NCBI GenBank assembly: GCA_030638405.1
Contig: DAOWER010000205.1
Coordinates: 1-13,615, forward strand
Direction: 5' to 3'
Origin: Candidatus Eiseniibacteriota bacterium
GTDB taxonomy: Bacteria > Joyebacterota > Joyebacteria > Joyebacterales > Joyebacteraceae
Length of the DNA: 13,615 bases
The translations under genes and the position numbers were made by a program. Under the pieces are notes generated by a model. It had not been told where the DNA came from, made no database searches, and was given only the letters and a program-made list of their open reading frames with translations. Below are positions 1 to 6,768 of the stretch, piece by piece. Position 1 is the stretch's first letter. Each line of letters opens with the position of its first letter.

Positions 1-716
1 AAACCTATGTGATTCCTTCCGCTGATCTGCCAGAGACACGTGATGCCCGGCAGCACCGTCAGCTTCTGCCTCTGCCAGCTCTCGTAGTTGGCGACCTCCG
101 CCGGCAGCGGGGGTCTCGGACCGACCAGACTCATGTCGCCCCTGACCACGTTGAACAGCTGGGGGAGCTCATCAAGGCTCGTCCGTCTCAGGAAGCTCCC
201 GGACGACGTGATGCGTGGATCATCGCTGATCTTGAACACCGGCCCCTCGAGCTCGTTCAGGTGCATGAGCTTCTTCTTCATCTGCTCTGCATCCTGAACC
301 ATGGAGCGGAACTTGTAGAACTCGAACTCGCGCCCGTCCTTCCCCACCCGCATCTGCTTGAAGAAGACCGGGCCGCGGGAATCCACCTTCACCAGGATCG
401 CCAGAGCCAGGAACAGCGGCGAGAGAAAAACAAGGCCGACGACACTGGACACGACGTCCAGAGGTCGCTTGACATAGTACCGGTAGAACTTGCCGCTCAT
501 GAGACGCTCGCCCTCGCGGGATCCTCGGGCGAACTCCTCGACCGTTCCGTACCCGAATCTCTCGTCGACAAAATACAAGGTGTCGTGTCTCCAGACTCGT
601 GGTGGGCCCGGCAAGAACAAACCGGGTGTCGACTCATGTCGCACCCGGCGGGAGATCAACCTGATCGCTGTGGTCTGCCAAGGGTGCTTCAAGCCGACAT
701 CGCGGCGGATAGACAC
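1..716 (-). CDS. Undecaprenyl-phosphate sugar-phosphate transferase (PglC/WbaP/ExoY class), 3' end cut by window edge
   Basis: Transfers a sugar 1-phosphate from a nucleotide sugar to undecaprenyl phosphate at the inner membrane, the first step of a lipid-linked glycan. From Met at 500 the protein shows KRPLDVV, one hydrophobic segment (SSVVGLVFLSPLFLALAILV), GPVFFKQMRVG, the family motif FYKFRSM, SLDELPQLFNVVRGDMSLVGPRP and PGITCLWQISGRN. It leaves the window just after SGRNHIG, so roughly the last 40-50 residues are missing. Only one membrane segment is present, so this is the short catalytic type, not full-length WbaP. The start is uncertain. The frame stays open to a TAG at 755-753, and codons from 716 to 501 are rich in G/C at third positions, including DTLYFVDERFGYGTVEEF, so I chose GTG at 716. 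ATG at 500 and TTG at 578 are alternatives. No candidate has a convincing ribosome site. A strong promoter lies upstream at 871-842. Confidence 0.9.
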   Translation of the reverse strand, partial: MSIRRDVGLKHPWQTTAIRLISRRVRHESTPGLFLPGPPRVWRHDTLYFVDERFGYGTVEEFARGSREGERLMSGKFYRYYVKRPLDVVSSVVGLVFLSPLFLALAILVKVDSRGPVFFKQMRVGKDGREFEFYKFRSMVQDAEQMKKKLMHLNELEGPVFKISDDPRITSSGSFLRRTSLDELPQLFNVVRGDMSLVGPRPPLPAEVANYESWQRQKLTVLPGITCLWQISGRNHIG

Positions 717-740
717 ATGACAACGGTCCGCGTCCGCCAC

Positions 741-770
741 CTTCTCAAACGACTATATCGATTTGAGAAG
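741..770 (-). promoter_or_regulatory. Leader hairpin (inverted repeat) upstream of the sugar transferase
   Basis: The arms CTTCTCAAA (741-749) and TTTGAGAAG (762-770) are perfect 9-bp inverted repeats. Inside them CGA and TCG can add three more pairs around a single bulged base, leaving a 5-base loop, so the RNA could form a stem of about 12 bp. It would sit in the 5' leader between the promoter at 871-842 and the proposed GTG start at 716. No T-run follows on either strand, so it does not look like an intrinsic terminator. It could be an operator, an mRNA-stabilising structure or part of an attenuator. The inverted repeat is seen directly; the role is inference. Confidence 0.6.
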
Positions 771-800
771 AAACCCTTAGCAGTTCGGCTATGTGAGTCC

Positions 801-818
801 TTTCGCTTTCGCTCTCGC
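801..818. repeat. Short tandem repeat, three 6-bp units
   Basis: On the minus strand this reads GCGAGA, GCGAAA, GCGAAA in a row, giving a purine-only stretch apart from the C residues. It lies in the leader just downstream of the predicted transcription start of the sugar transferase. It may be chance or a slippage-prone tract; no function is visible. Confidence 0.4.
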
Positions 819-841
819 AGGGACCTCTGAGATTTAATGAT

Positions 842-871
842 ATTCTATCACAAGCTTTGCCCGTTTGTCAA
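842..871 (-). promoter_or_regulatory. Sigma70-type promoter for the sugar transferase
   Basis: The minus strand reads TTGACA at 871-866 (perfect -35), 18 bases, then TAGAAT at 847-842 (-10 with one mismatch to TATAAT). It lies in the most AT-rich part of the window, immediately after the stop codon at 892-890 of the upstream gene, and points at the sugar transferase. Transcription should start near 835, giving a leader of about 120 nt to the GTG at 716. It implies that the sugar transferase is transcribed at least partly on its own, not only by read-through from the long operon. Confidence 0.75.
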
Positions 872-889
872 CCGCTATCGTCTGTGGCA

Positions 890-1840
890 TCAGCCCTCGA
901 GCTCCGCGCGAATGGAGGCCCAAAGCAGTGGAAGGAGGATCTCGTGGCGCCCCCTAAGTGCAATACCCATACCATGTTCGGCCGTCGGCCTGCCGACGAC
1001 ATTGAGCATGGCCCGGTAGGGTTCGTTCATGTCCAGACCGATGGCCGTGAAGGCTCCGGTGGCGGCGCCCAGGTTCCGCGCGATTGAAAGAGCCTTCAGG
1101 AAAACCTCAGGTAGAATGACGGCTGAGCCGATGTTCACGACCACTCCCTCGTCCAGACCCCCGATGACCTCCGAGAGTATCCTGAAGTCGCGCAGACTCG
1201 TGTCGCCGATTGCCGCTCCGTCCGCCGAAGCGTGCTGGTGGACGATGTCCGTCCCGAGAGCGACGTGAACCGTCGCCGGGATCCCGAGTCCGTAGGCGCT
1301 TCCGAGTATGCTCGCATCCAGATTGGGGGCCGGCCGCTCGGCGAGGGTGCGACCGAGGGACTCGCCCAATCCCTCCCCCTCCCTCGCACCGCGCGACGCG
1401 GCCTCGTTCATCGCGTCCGCTGTGTCGCTGCACATGCCGAACGTGCCGTCCGCAAGATGCCTGGCGACGTTCTCGGAGGTCTTCCCCCACATCGCGATCT
1501 CGAAGTCGTGTATCGCCCCCGCGCCGTTCGTGGCCACGGCCGTGACAACACCCCTCTGCATGAGGTCGATGAGAAGCCGCGACAGACCGCACTTCACCAC
1601 GTGCGCGCCGAACATCACGATGACCGTGCTACCCTCCCTCGCCGCACTCCCCAGCGCCCTGACAGCCTGTCTGAAGTCCGTTCCGGCGAAGAGGTCGGGT
1701 ACTACCTTCAGAAGGCCCGACACGTCGGGCGCTCGCTCGTCCGGGGCAACGAAGCTGCCGACCTCTATCAATCCACCCCGCTCCTCGATCGACACGCGGC
1801 GGAGCCCCGACAGATCGGCTTCTCTGTGACGCGAAGGCAT
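890..1840 (-). CDS. Conserved protein resembling deoxyhypusine synthase, function unknown
   Basis: Protein of 316 residues, soluble, with no signal peptide or membrane segment. Several stretches recall the deoxyhypusine synthase fold: a beta-strand then glycine-rich turn at 72-86 (TVIVMFGAHVVKCGL), IDLMQRG followed by ATNGAGAIHDFEIA at 103-116 (compare TTGANLVHD in deoxyhypusine synthases), VHVALGTDIVHQH at 191-203, and VVNIGSAVILPEVFLKAL at 234-251 (compare the late GGGVPKNF segment). That homology is from memory and remote. Bacteria lack eIF5A, so the real substrate is unknown; a polyamine- or NAD-dependent reaction is only a guess. The start is the second of two adjacent ATG codons because AGGAGG at 1850-1845 is 4 nt from it and only 1 nt from the first. 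The gene follows the DUF3108 gene by 21 bp and is the last gene of the long operon. Confidence 0.85.
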   Translation of the reverse strand: MPSRHREADLSGLRRVSIEERGGLIEVGSFVAPDERAPDVSGLLKVVPDLFAGTDFRQAVRALGSAAREGSTVIVMFGAHVVKCGLSRLLIDLMQRGVVTAVATNGAGAIHDFEIAMWGKTSENVARHLADGTFGMCSDTADAMNEAASRGAREGEGLGESLGRTLAERPAPNLDASILGSAYGLGIPATVHVALGTDIVHQHASADGAAIGDTSLRDFRILSEVIGGLDEGVVVNIGSAVILPEVFLKALSIARNLGAATGAFTAIGLDMNEPYRAMLNVVGRPTAEHGMGIALRGRHEILLPLLWASIRAELEG

Positions 1841-1844
1841 CATT

Positions 1845-1850
1845 CCTCCT
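1845..1850 (-). promoter_or_regulatory. Strong ribosome binding site deciding the start at 1840
   Basis: The minus strand reads AGGAGG then A then ATGATG. A perfect Shine-Dalgarno one base from the first ATG and four from the second favours the second ATG. It lies in the 21-bp gap after the DUF3108 stop codon. Confidence 0.7.
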
Positions 1851-1861
1851 CTTGTGCTGCA

Positions 1862-2743
1862 CTACTGGTGGACGTCCGCGTAGTCGACGTCCGTCAGAAC
1901 GGCAGAGATGGAACCTACCATGATCTTGCTCTTCATGAGAACGGGAATGCGTGCCGCGTCATCGGTCAGCCACACGGTCAGTCTGCCCTCGTGGCTGAAC
2001 AGGCCCGCGTTGCGCATGGAGGGCTCCACGACAATGCAGTCGAAGCGGCCCGCGGGCACCTTGATGCGCTCCTTGCGGAGCACCTTGATCTCGAGAGGGT
2101 AGTTCTTCTTGTCCGCGTGGTTGTCGATGAACACCGACCGGCCGACGGCAAGGTCCATCATGCGAACATAGTAGAGCGATGAGAGGATGTCCTGCGCTCC
2201 GACGGATATCGGGATGACCCGGTTGTCCCGCTTCGGGTACAGCGCGACGTGCCTGTCGTGGTCGAACAGCACGAGGTCGTGCGCCCGGAAGTCGCCCTCG
2301 CGGAGGCGCTTCTCGAACCGACGCGGGACAAGCTCTCTCGTGTCCAGATAGGACTCGGCAACGTCCCGCACCGTAAAGAACAGCGAGAAGAACGAGTTCG
2401 ACTCCGCCACCGAGACGATACGGTAGCACTCGTACCCGCGCTCCGTGACGGTTCCCGGTATGCCGAGTATCGCCGTTCCGGCGCTGATGAACCCGTACTT
2501 GATCTCGAACGACAACCTCTCTCCCACCCCGAAGGGCGGAACGGCGATCTCACCCAGGGGACCGAGCACCGCGCGGCCACCGGCCGCCGCGGGAGTCGCC
2601 CCTCGAACGGCAGGCAGCACGGTGAGGAGCGCGACGCACACAAGCGCCGCTCCACCGCACACACGCTTCCTGGCACATCCGCCGGGCACGCGCCTTCGGG
2701 CGGACTCCGTTCGTGACCTCATTCCTCGCTCTCCGGCTCCCAT
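1862..2743 (-). CDS. Exported DUF3108-family protein
   Basis: Protein of 293 residues. The basic N-terminus, with ARRR and ARKR, is followed by a hydrophobic stretch at about 29-46 (CGGAALVCVALLTVLPAV) and then A-rich sequence, which looks like a Sec signal peptide cleaved near residue 49. The mature part has the DUF3108 pattern: FGVGERLSFEIKYGFISAGTA (71-91), then YRIVSVAESNSFFSLFFTVRD, FEKRLREGDF, a central acidic and tyrosine-rich region, and KVPAGRFDCIVVEPSM followed by VWLTDDAARIPVLMKSKI. Such proteins are predicted beta-rich periplasmic or outer-membrane-associated proteins of unknown function. I chose ATG 2743 because GGGAG lies 6 nt upstream, which gives a 25-bp overlap with gmhB. ATG 2722, which forms a 4-bp ATGA overlap with the gmhB stop, is an alternative and keeps the signal peptide. 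Its place in an LPS operon suggests an envelope role, by inference. Confidence 0.88.
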   Translation of the reverse strand: MGAGERGMRSRTESARRRVPGGCARKRVCGGAALVCVALLTVLPAVRGATPAAAGGRAVLGPLGEIAVPPFGVGERLSFEIKYGFISAGTAILGIPGTVTERGYECYRIVSVAESNSFFSLFFTVRDVAESYLDTRELVPRRFEKRLREGDFRAHDLVLFDHDRHVALYPKRDNRVIPISVGAQDILSSLYYVRMMDLAVGRSVFIDNHADKKNYPLEIKVLRKERIKVPAGRFDCIVVEPSMRNAGLFSHEGRLTVWLTDDAARIPVLMKSKIMVGSISAVLTDVDYADVHQ

Positions 2744-3321
2744 TTCTGTCTCCCGTCGATGATCCAGCGCACCGCTGCGCCGAGGTCGGAAACCTGCGCC
2801 GCCACGCTGAGGCCGCGCTCGCGGGCCAGCTCGAGGTGCGCGGCGCCCTTACCTGTCATAACGAGGACCGCGGGGATCCCGGCCCTGTTGGCGAACTCGA
2901 CGTCCGTCACCTGGTCACCGACCATTGTCGACTGCGCGACGTCGATGTCCAAGTCGCGAATGGCGAGTTCCAGCATACCCAGGGCGGGCTTCCGGCAGGT
3001 CGCGTCGCGTGTGTACCGCTCCAGCGTCCCGTTGGGGTGGTTCGGGCAGTAGTAGGCACCGGAAAGCTGGGCGCCCTTGGCCGCCAGCAGTGACTCGGTG
3101 GCGGCGTGTACGGCAGCCATGTCCTCCTCGCTCATTAGACCCCTGGCGACCCCCGACTGGTTGCTTACTATCACGGCGAGTATCCCGGCCTCGTTGAGCT
3201 CACGAATCGCGGCGGCTGCACCGTCGATGAGCGCCACGTCCTCGGGGCGTGTCACGTAGCCGCGCTCCGAGGTGATGGTGCCGTCCCTGTCGAGAAACGC
3301 CGCGGCTCTTCCGCTAGTCAT
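2719..3321 (-). CDS. gmhB: D-glycero-D-manno-heptose 1,7-bisphosphate 7-phosphatase
   Basis: Cytoplasmic HAD-superfamily phosphatase of 200 residues, the usual GmhB length, removing the 7-phosphate of heptose 1,7-bisphosphate on the way to ADP-heptose for the LPS core. Motif I is FLDRDGT with nucleophile Asp11 and acid/base Asp13. VSNQSGVARG at 52-61 is motif II with the GmhB-type loop. CRKP at 109-112 gives motif III Lys111. MVGDQVTD at 133-140 is motif IV. The zinc loop is unusual: Cys92 and Cys109 are present, but the E. coli ligands His94 and Cys107 correspond to Asn94 and Ala107. The start ATG overlaps the stop of the ligase gene by 8 bp and has AAGG 6 nt upstream. The reading frame extends further upstream, but only as a shadow of the ligase gene. 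Histidinol-phosphate phosphatase is the main alternative; the LPS context favours GmhB. Confidence 0.92.
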   Translation of the reverse strand: MTSGRAAAFLDRDGTITSERGYVTRPEDVALIDGAAAAIRELNEAGILAVIVSNQSGVARGLMSEEDMAAVHAATESLLAAKGAQLSGAYYCPNHPNGTLERYTRDATCRKPALGMLELAIRDLDIDVAQSTMVGDQVTDVEFANRAGIPAVLVMTGKGAAHLELARERGLSVAAQVSDLGAAVRWIIDGRQKWEPESEE

Positions 3322-4522
3322 CGTTCGCCTTCTCTGGAGCCGCCGACTGCGGATCAACGGACGCTCCGAGCGCAAGCAGCGCGAACAGGAGCATGCCGGG
3401 CTCAGCATCGATCGACACCGAGAAGACACCCGACACAAGGAGCACCGCTACCCCGGCCAGACTCCCGGCAGTTATGGCCCGGTGATGTCTCCAGCCTCGT
3501 CTGCGCAGCGCTCTCACGACGTCACGCAGTCCCAATACCAGAAAGCAGACGAGCGCGCCAGTCCCTAGCAGCCCCGTCTCGACCAGCGAGTGCAGGATGA
3601 CGTTGTGGGCGTTCTGCTGCCACTCCACTCCCCACTCATCGACGGCGTGGATCCCCAGGAGAGAGAACGAGCCGACTCCGTGACCTAGAATCGGACGCTC
3701 TGCGAAGTGGTCCATGCTGGCTTCCCACGCCTGCATTCTCTTCACGACCGAACTGGAGCGAACGACCCCGTCCCTCACGACCCTGGACTCCGGGTTGAAG
3801 GACCCGAACAGCATCACGCCTGCCACGAGCGCCAGGGAGACCGCCAGCACGATCCAGCGCCTGCGCAGGCTGAGGGCTCCGATTAGCAGCCCCCCTGCGG
3901 CCGCGCCCAGGAACGGCCCGCGCGACTTTGTCATCAGGAGGACCAGGGCGCAAGCGCCGGCACAGAAGCCGAGCAGCGGCCCGACCACTGTCGCGCCTGC
4001 CTCGGCGAACAGACCCCCCATGGCGAGGGCCATCACGGCCGCGAGATATTCGCCTGCCGGGATCGCGTTCTCAATCGACGGGAGCACGAGCCTCTGATAC
4101 GGGCCCGCCATGTACTCGAAGTAGCCCAGGACCGCGCCGACGCCTGCTCCTGCGATGATCACGAACGCCAGAAGAACCCTGCGGCTCGGCCTCCTGCCGC
4201 AGACGTCGGCCACGAGCGGGAAGGCCGCGATGGTCATTCCCACGGTCAGGAGTTCCCTCGGACGGAAGAGGTCTTCAGGGGCCAGCATCTGTGAGAGCAC
4301 GGCCGCGCAGAAGTAGAAGCCCAGGCAGAGGAGAGTCCACTTCGGTGCGAGCGCCATACGTCCACCGACCGCCAGGCGCGCGAGGAGACCCGCCGCAGCC
4401 AGGGCGAGCCCCAGACTCTTCATCGCCTCGCTCCACGGAAGCCCCAGCAGCAACACAGACACCCCGAGTGCCTCGAGGCCCTCGAGAGCTTCGAGCAACC
4501 TGTCACGCCCCGTGCGCGGCAT
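3314..4522 (-). CDS. O-antigen ligase / Wzy-type polytopic membrane protein
   Basis: Protein of 402 residues with about ten to twelve hydrophobic segments (for example 18-50, 62-80, 92-106, 117-137, 155-176, 180-196, 204-216, 223-240, 318-334, 350-370 and 374-386). The Wzy_C/O-antigen ligase features are visible: TKSRGPFLG at 198-206, with the SRG arginine of this superfamily; a large loop from about 241 to 312 holding RMQAWEASMDHFAERPILGHGVGSF; and QQNAHNVILHSLVETGLLG at 302-320 with the conserved histidine (His306). It would act at the periplasmic face, joining lipid-linked glycan to lipid A-core or polymerising repeats; sequence alone cannot decide which. The start is ATG 4522, with GGAG 4 nt upstream and 20 bp inside the preceding gene. 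The longer frame to 4624 only shadows that gene. Confidence 0.88.
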   Translation of the reverse strand: MPRTGRDRLLEALEGLEALGVSVLLLGLPWSEAMKSLGLALAAAGLLARLAVGGRMALAPKWTLLCLGFYFCAAVLSQMLAPEDLFRPRELLTVGMTIAAFPLVADVCGRRPSRRVLLAFVIIAGAGVGAVLGYFEYMAGPYQRLVLPSIENAIPAGEYLAAVMALAMGGLFAEAGATVVGPLLGFCAGACALVLLMTKSRGPFLGAAAGGLLIGALSLRRRWIVLAVSLALVAGVMLFGSFNPESRVVRDGVVRSSSVVKRMQAWEASMDHFAERPILGHGVGSFSLLGIHAVDEWGVEWQQNAHNVILHSLVETGLLGTGALVCFLVLGLRDVVRALRRRGWRHHRAITAGSLAGVAVLLVSGVFSVSIDAEPGMLLFALLALGASVDPQSAAPEKANDD

Positions 4523-5717
4523 CTGTCTCCGTCGTCCTCTCTCGCTTGGCCAGCGCTTCCGAGATGATCGCAAGCGCACCCTCGGCCCGATCTTCCCACG
4601 TGTTGGCGAAGCCGTACTCCACACGCCTTCTCATCGCGTCGGTGTCTGAGTTCTCCTCAAGCGCTGACTCGATCGCCTCCGCGAACCCTTGGGCCGAGTC
4701 AGCCGTACGAACGAGGGGGCTGTGTTCGACGGCCGAAGGGAACGGTGTCGCAACGACCGGCTTGCCGCAGAGAAGGTACTCGTACACGATGACGGGATCG
4801 CAGTTCTCGTAAGTCTCCCCTTCCCGTATCGGGATGAACGTCACGTCGGCCCGCGCAACGTAGCGGGGGAAGACGTCGTATGGCTTCCTCCCCAGAAACA
4901 GCACGTTGTCGGGGAAACGCGTTCGCCTGAGTGAGCGTCCGCGGGGACCCACGAGCGCGAAGACCCAATCGGGGCGCATGGCAGATAACTCGAGCAGGAG
5001 CTCCGTGTGGAACCAGTCGTAGGCCGCTCCCCCAAACAGAATGAGTGGGCGGTCCAGATGACGAAGCTCACCGGGGACCGCCGCGGGGTCCGAGAGCGCG
5101 TCAATGAAGGTGTCGATGGTGGCCTTCTCGTCACCCGCCAACACGCGAGAGAAGTGCCGCCGGTCGGCGGCGCTCGGCAGACGAAACGTCTTGCCGGGCA
5201 CGTTTCTCGCTTCAGCCAGCCTTGCAGAAAGGCCGAGTACCACGTCGGCGCTCTCCACCATGGCATCATCGGCCGCACTTGTCACATCGCGGTCCCTGGC
5301 GAGACTCGTCGGTTCGTCGGTGATGTAGTAGATGAGCAGCGACCCATCGAAGGCGTTCACGTACTCGATGTGCTCAGGCGCGAACGCCCAGATAACCGGT
5401 CGCTCGAGCCCCATGGCATCGGATGCCCCGCGTACTCTCTCGCACCAGTTCGCGTGGAACTTCCGACGCCACTCCGTGGTCCCATGGGTCGTCGGCGTCA
5501 CGGCAGACAGAACAGAGAGACTGGAGGACACCCGTCGCAGCTTCCGCAGCTTGGCCCAGCGTCGCCGCCGCCCGAGGACTGACCAGATGTCTATTGGCGG
5601 CTCCACGAACAGCACCCTGCCCTTCCTCGAGAAGATCTGCATGAGATGCTTCTTGCTCGTGGTCAGGCCGGTCCAGTGGTTCGGTGAGAGACAGATCATA
5701 TCGGGTGCGGCGGTCAC
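4503..5717 (-). CDS. GT4-like glycosyltransferase (TuaH-type)
   Basis: Protein of 404 residues with a GT-B layout and no membrane segment. The N-terminal half contains ICLSPNHW, the strand RVLFVEPP at 34-41, PVIWAFAPEH at 107-116 and LIYYITDEPTSL at 128-139, a pattern seen in glycosyltransferases resembling TuaH. The C-terminal nucleotide-sugar domain starts near 223 (RPLILFGG) and contains WVFALVGP, NVLFLGRKPYDVFPRYVARADVTFIP and the acceptor-phosphate motif NCDPVIVYEYLLCGKPVVAT at 305-324. It probably adds a sugar to the LPS core or O-chain on the cytoplasmic side; the sugar is not predictable. It starts with GTG, in a 4-bp GTGA overlap with the stop of the preceding heptosyltransferase. 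GAGGG 7 nt upstream supports this over the in-frame ATG six codons on. Confidence 0.88.
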   Translation of the reverse strand: MTAAPDMICLSPNHWTGLTTSKKHLMQIFSRKGRVLFVEPPIDIWSVLGRRRRWAKLRKLRRVSSSLSVLSAVTPTTHGTTEWRRKFHANWCERVRGASDAMGLERPVIWAFAPEHIEYVNAFDGSLLIYYITDEPTSLARDRDVTSAADDAMVESADVVLGLSARLAEARNVPGKTFRLPSAADRRHFSRVLAGDEKATIDTFIDALSDPAAVPGELRHLDRPLILFGGAAYDWFHTELLLELSAMRPDWVFALVGPRGRSLRRTRFPDNVLFLGRKPYDVFPRYVARADVTFIPIREGETYENCDPVIVYEYLLCGKPVVATPFPSAVEHSPLVRTADSAQGFAEAIESALEENSDTDAMRRRVEYGFANTWEDRAEGALAIISEALAKRERTTETDAAHGA

Positions 5718-6766
5718 GGACGTACCCTCGCGTCAATGAGCGGTGCCAGAGCGGCCAGGACCTCATCCATCGTTATCGCTTCCATGCACGGGTCGTCCGG
5801 ACGGACGCACTTCTTCTGCGAACACGGCGAACAGGGGGGGTGCGTCCACAGCACTCTCAAGACACTCCCTCTTGGAGCGTAGCGTTCAGGTGTGCTCGGA
5901 CCAAACAGCGCCACGACGGGCGTCCCCTGGGACGCGGCGATGTGAAGGGGACCGCTGTCGTTCCCGACGAAGGCGGAGGCGAGCGACGCGACGCCGGCGA
6001 GCGTCCGGATGCTCGTCTTTCCCGCCAGGTTCACGGCCGTGCCGGACGACCCCGCCACGACGGTCCTCGCGACATCGAGGTCGGCCGCCGAGCCGGTGAC
6101 GACCGACGAGATACCCAGACGATCCCACGTCGTTTTCGCGAGCGCGCCGAACCTCTGGGCCGGCCAACGTCTGTAGCGCCCGTTCGCGCCGGGCGAAAGC
6201 ACAACGAACGGGGCGTCCGGCGCGATTCCGGCCCCCTTCAGCAGCTCGCGTGACTCTACTATCTCGGCTTCGGTCAGGATCAGCACCGGCACGGGATCCT
6301 CGGCAACGGCCCCCACGGACTCAACAGAGCTCAGAAGATGGTCGACGATATGCCCCTCCGATCCGTACGGAATCCTCCTGTCCAGCAGGAAGCCCATCCC
6401 GGAGTGGTTCAGCCCGACCCGAAATCCCGGATCAGCGGCAGCCAGCAGCAGGGAGGATCGGTGGTCGCCCGTCAGGTCGACGACGAGGTCGTATCGGCGA
6501 CGGCGCAGTCTGAGCGCGAGCCGCCAGAGCCACACGGGACTGTGATACCTCTCGACCTCATCGTACTCGATAACCTCATCGATGTGGGGGTTTCCTTTCA
6601 AGATGTCCCTTGCGCGGCGTTTGATCAGAACGGCTATGTGTGCGTCCTCGAATCGGGTCCGAAGGGCCGCCGTCACGGGGGTCGAGAAAAGGACGTCACC
6701 AAGGAAGTACAGCCTGATGACCAGGATTGACTTCACGCTCTCCGCGTGGAATTCCCTCAGTCGCAT
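5714..6766 (-). CDS. GT9-family glycosyltransferase (heptosyltransferase-like), third of the cluster
   Basis: Protein of 350 residues, typical for ADP-heptose:LPS heptosyltransferases, acting at the cytoplasmic face. The N-terminus has ILVIRLYFLGDVLFSTP at 14-30, where Asp24 is the family's catalytic aspartate. YDLVVDLTGDHRSSLL follows at 92-107. The C-terminal ADP-sugar domain has VVLSPGANGRYRRWPAQRF, in which the usual KRW lysine is Arg199, then FVGNDSGPLHIAA with Asp270 and His275, and VALFGPSTPERY. A cysteine motif (Cys312, Cys315, Cys320, Cys327) lies near the C-terminus. I chose ATG 6766 because GGAG (6775-6772) is 5 nt upstream. The GTG two codons earlier would form a GTGA overlap, but it runs into that GGAG. 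The next gene overlaps the stop by 4 bp. The donor may be heptose or another sugar. Confidence 0.92.
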   Translation of the reverse strand: MRLREFHAESVKSILVIRLYFLGDVLFSTPVTAALRTRFEDAHIAVLIKRRARDILKGNPHIDEVIEYDEVERYHSPVWLWRLALRLRRRRYDLVVDLTGDHRSSLLLAAADPGFRVGLNHSGMGFLLDRRIPYGSEGHIVDHLLSSVESVGAVAEDPVPVLILTEAEIVESRELLKGAGIAPDAPFVVLSPGANGRYRRWPAQRFGALAKTTWDRLGISSVVTGSAADLDVARTVVAGSSGTAVNLAGKTSIRTLAGVASLASAFVGNDSGPLHIAASQGTPVVALFGPSTPERYAPRGSVLRVLWTHPPCSPCSQKKCVRPDDPCMEAITMDEVLAALAPLIDARVRP

Positions 6767-6768
6767 TG

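Noticed and set aside
741..770. Reading the hairpin as a rho-independent terminator of the long operon
   Set aside because: It lies downstream of the new promoter, the stem is not GC-rich, and there is no T-run after it on either strand.
9..2182. Long plus-strand open frames (9-830, 1232-2182) that could be antisense genes
   Set aside because: They lie opposite well-supported minus-strand genes, give low-complexity Arg/Pro/His-rich proteins with no recognisable motif, and are expected in GC-rich DNA where the third-position bias opens the opposite frame.
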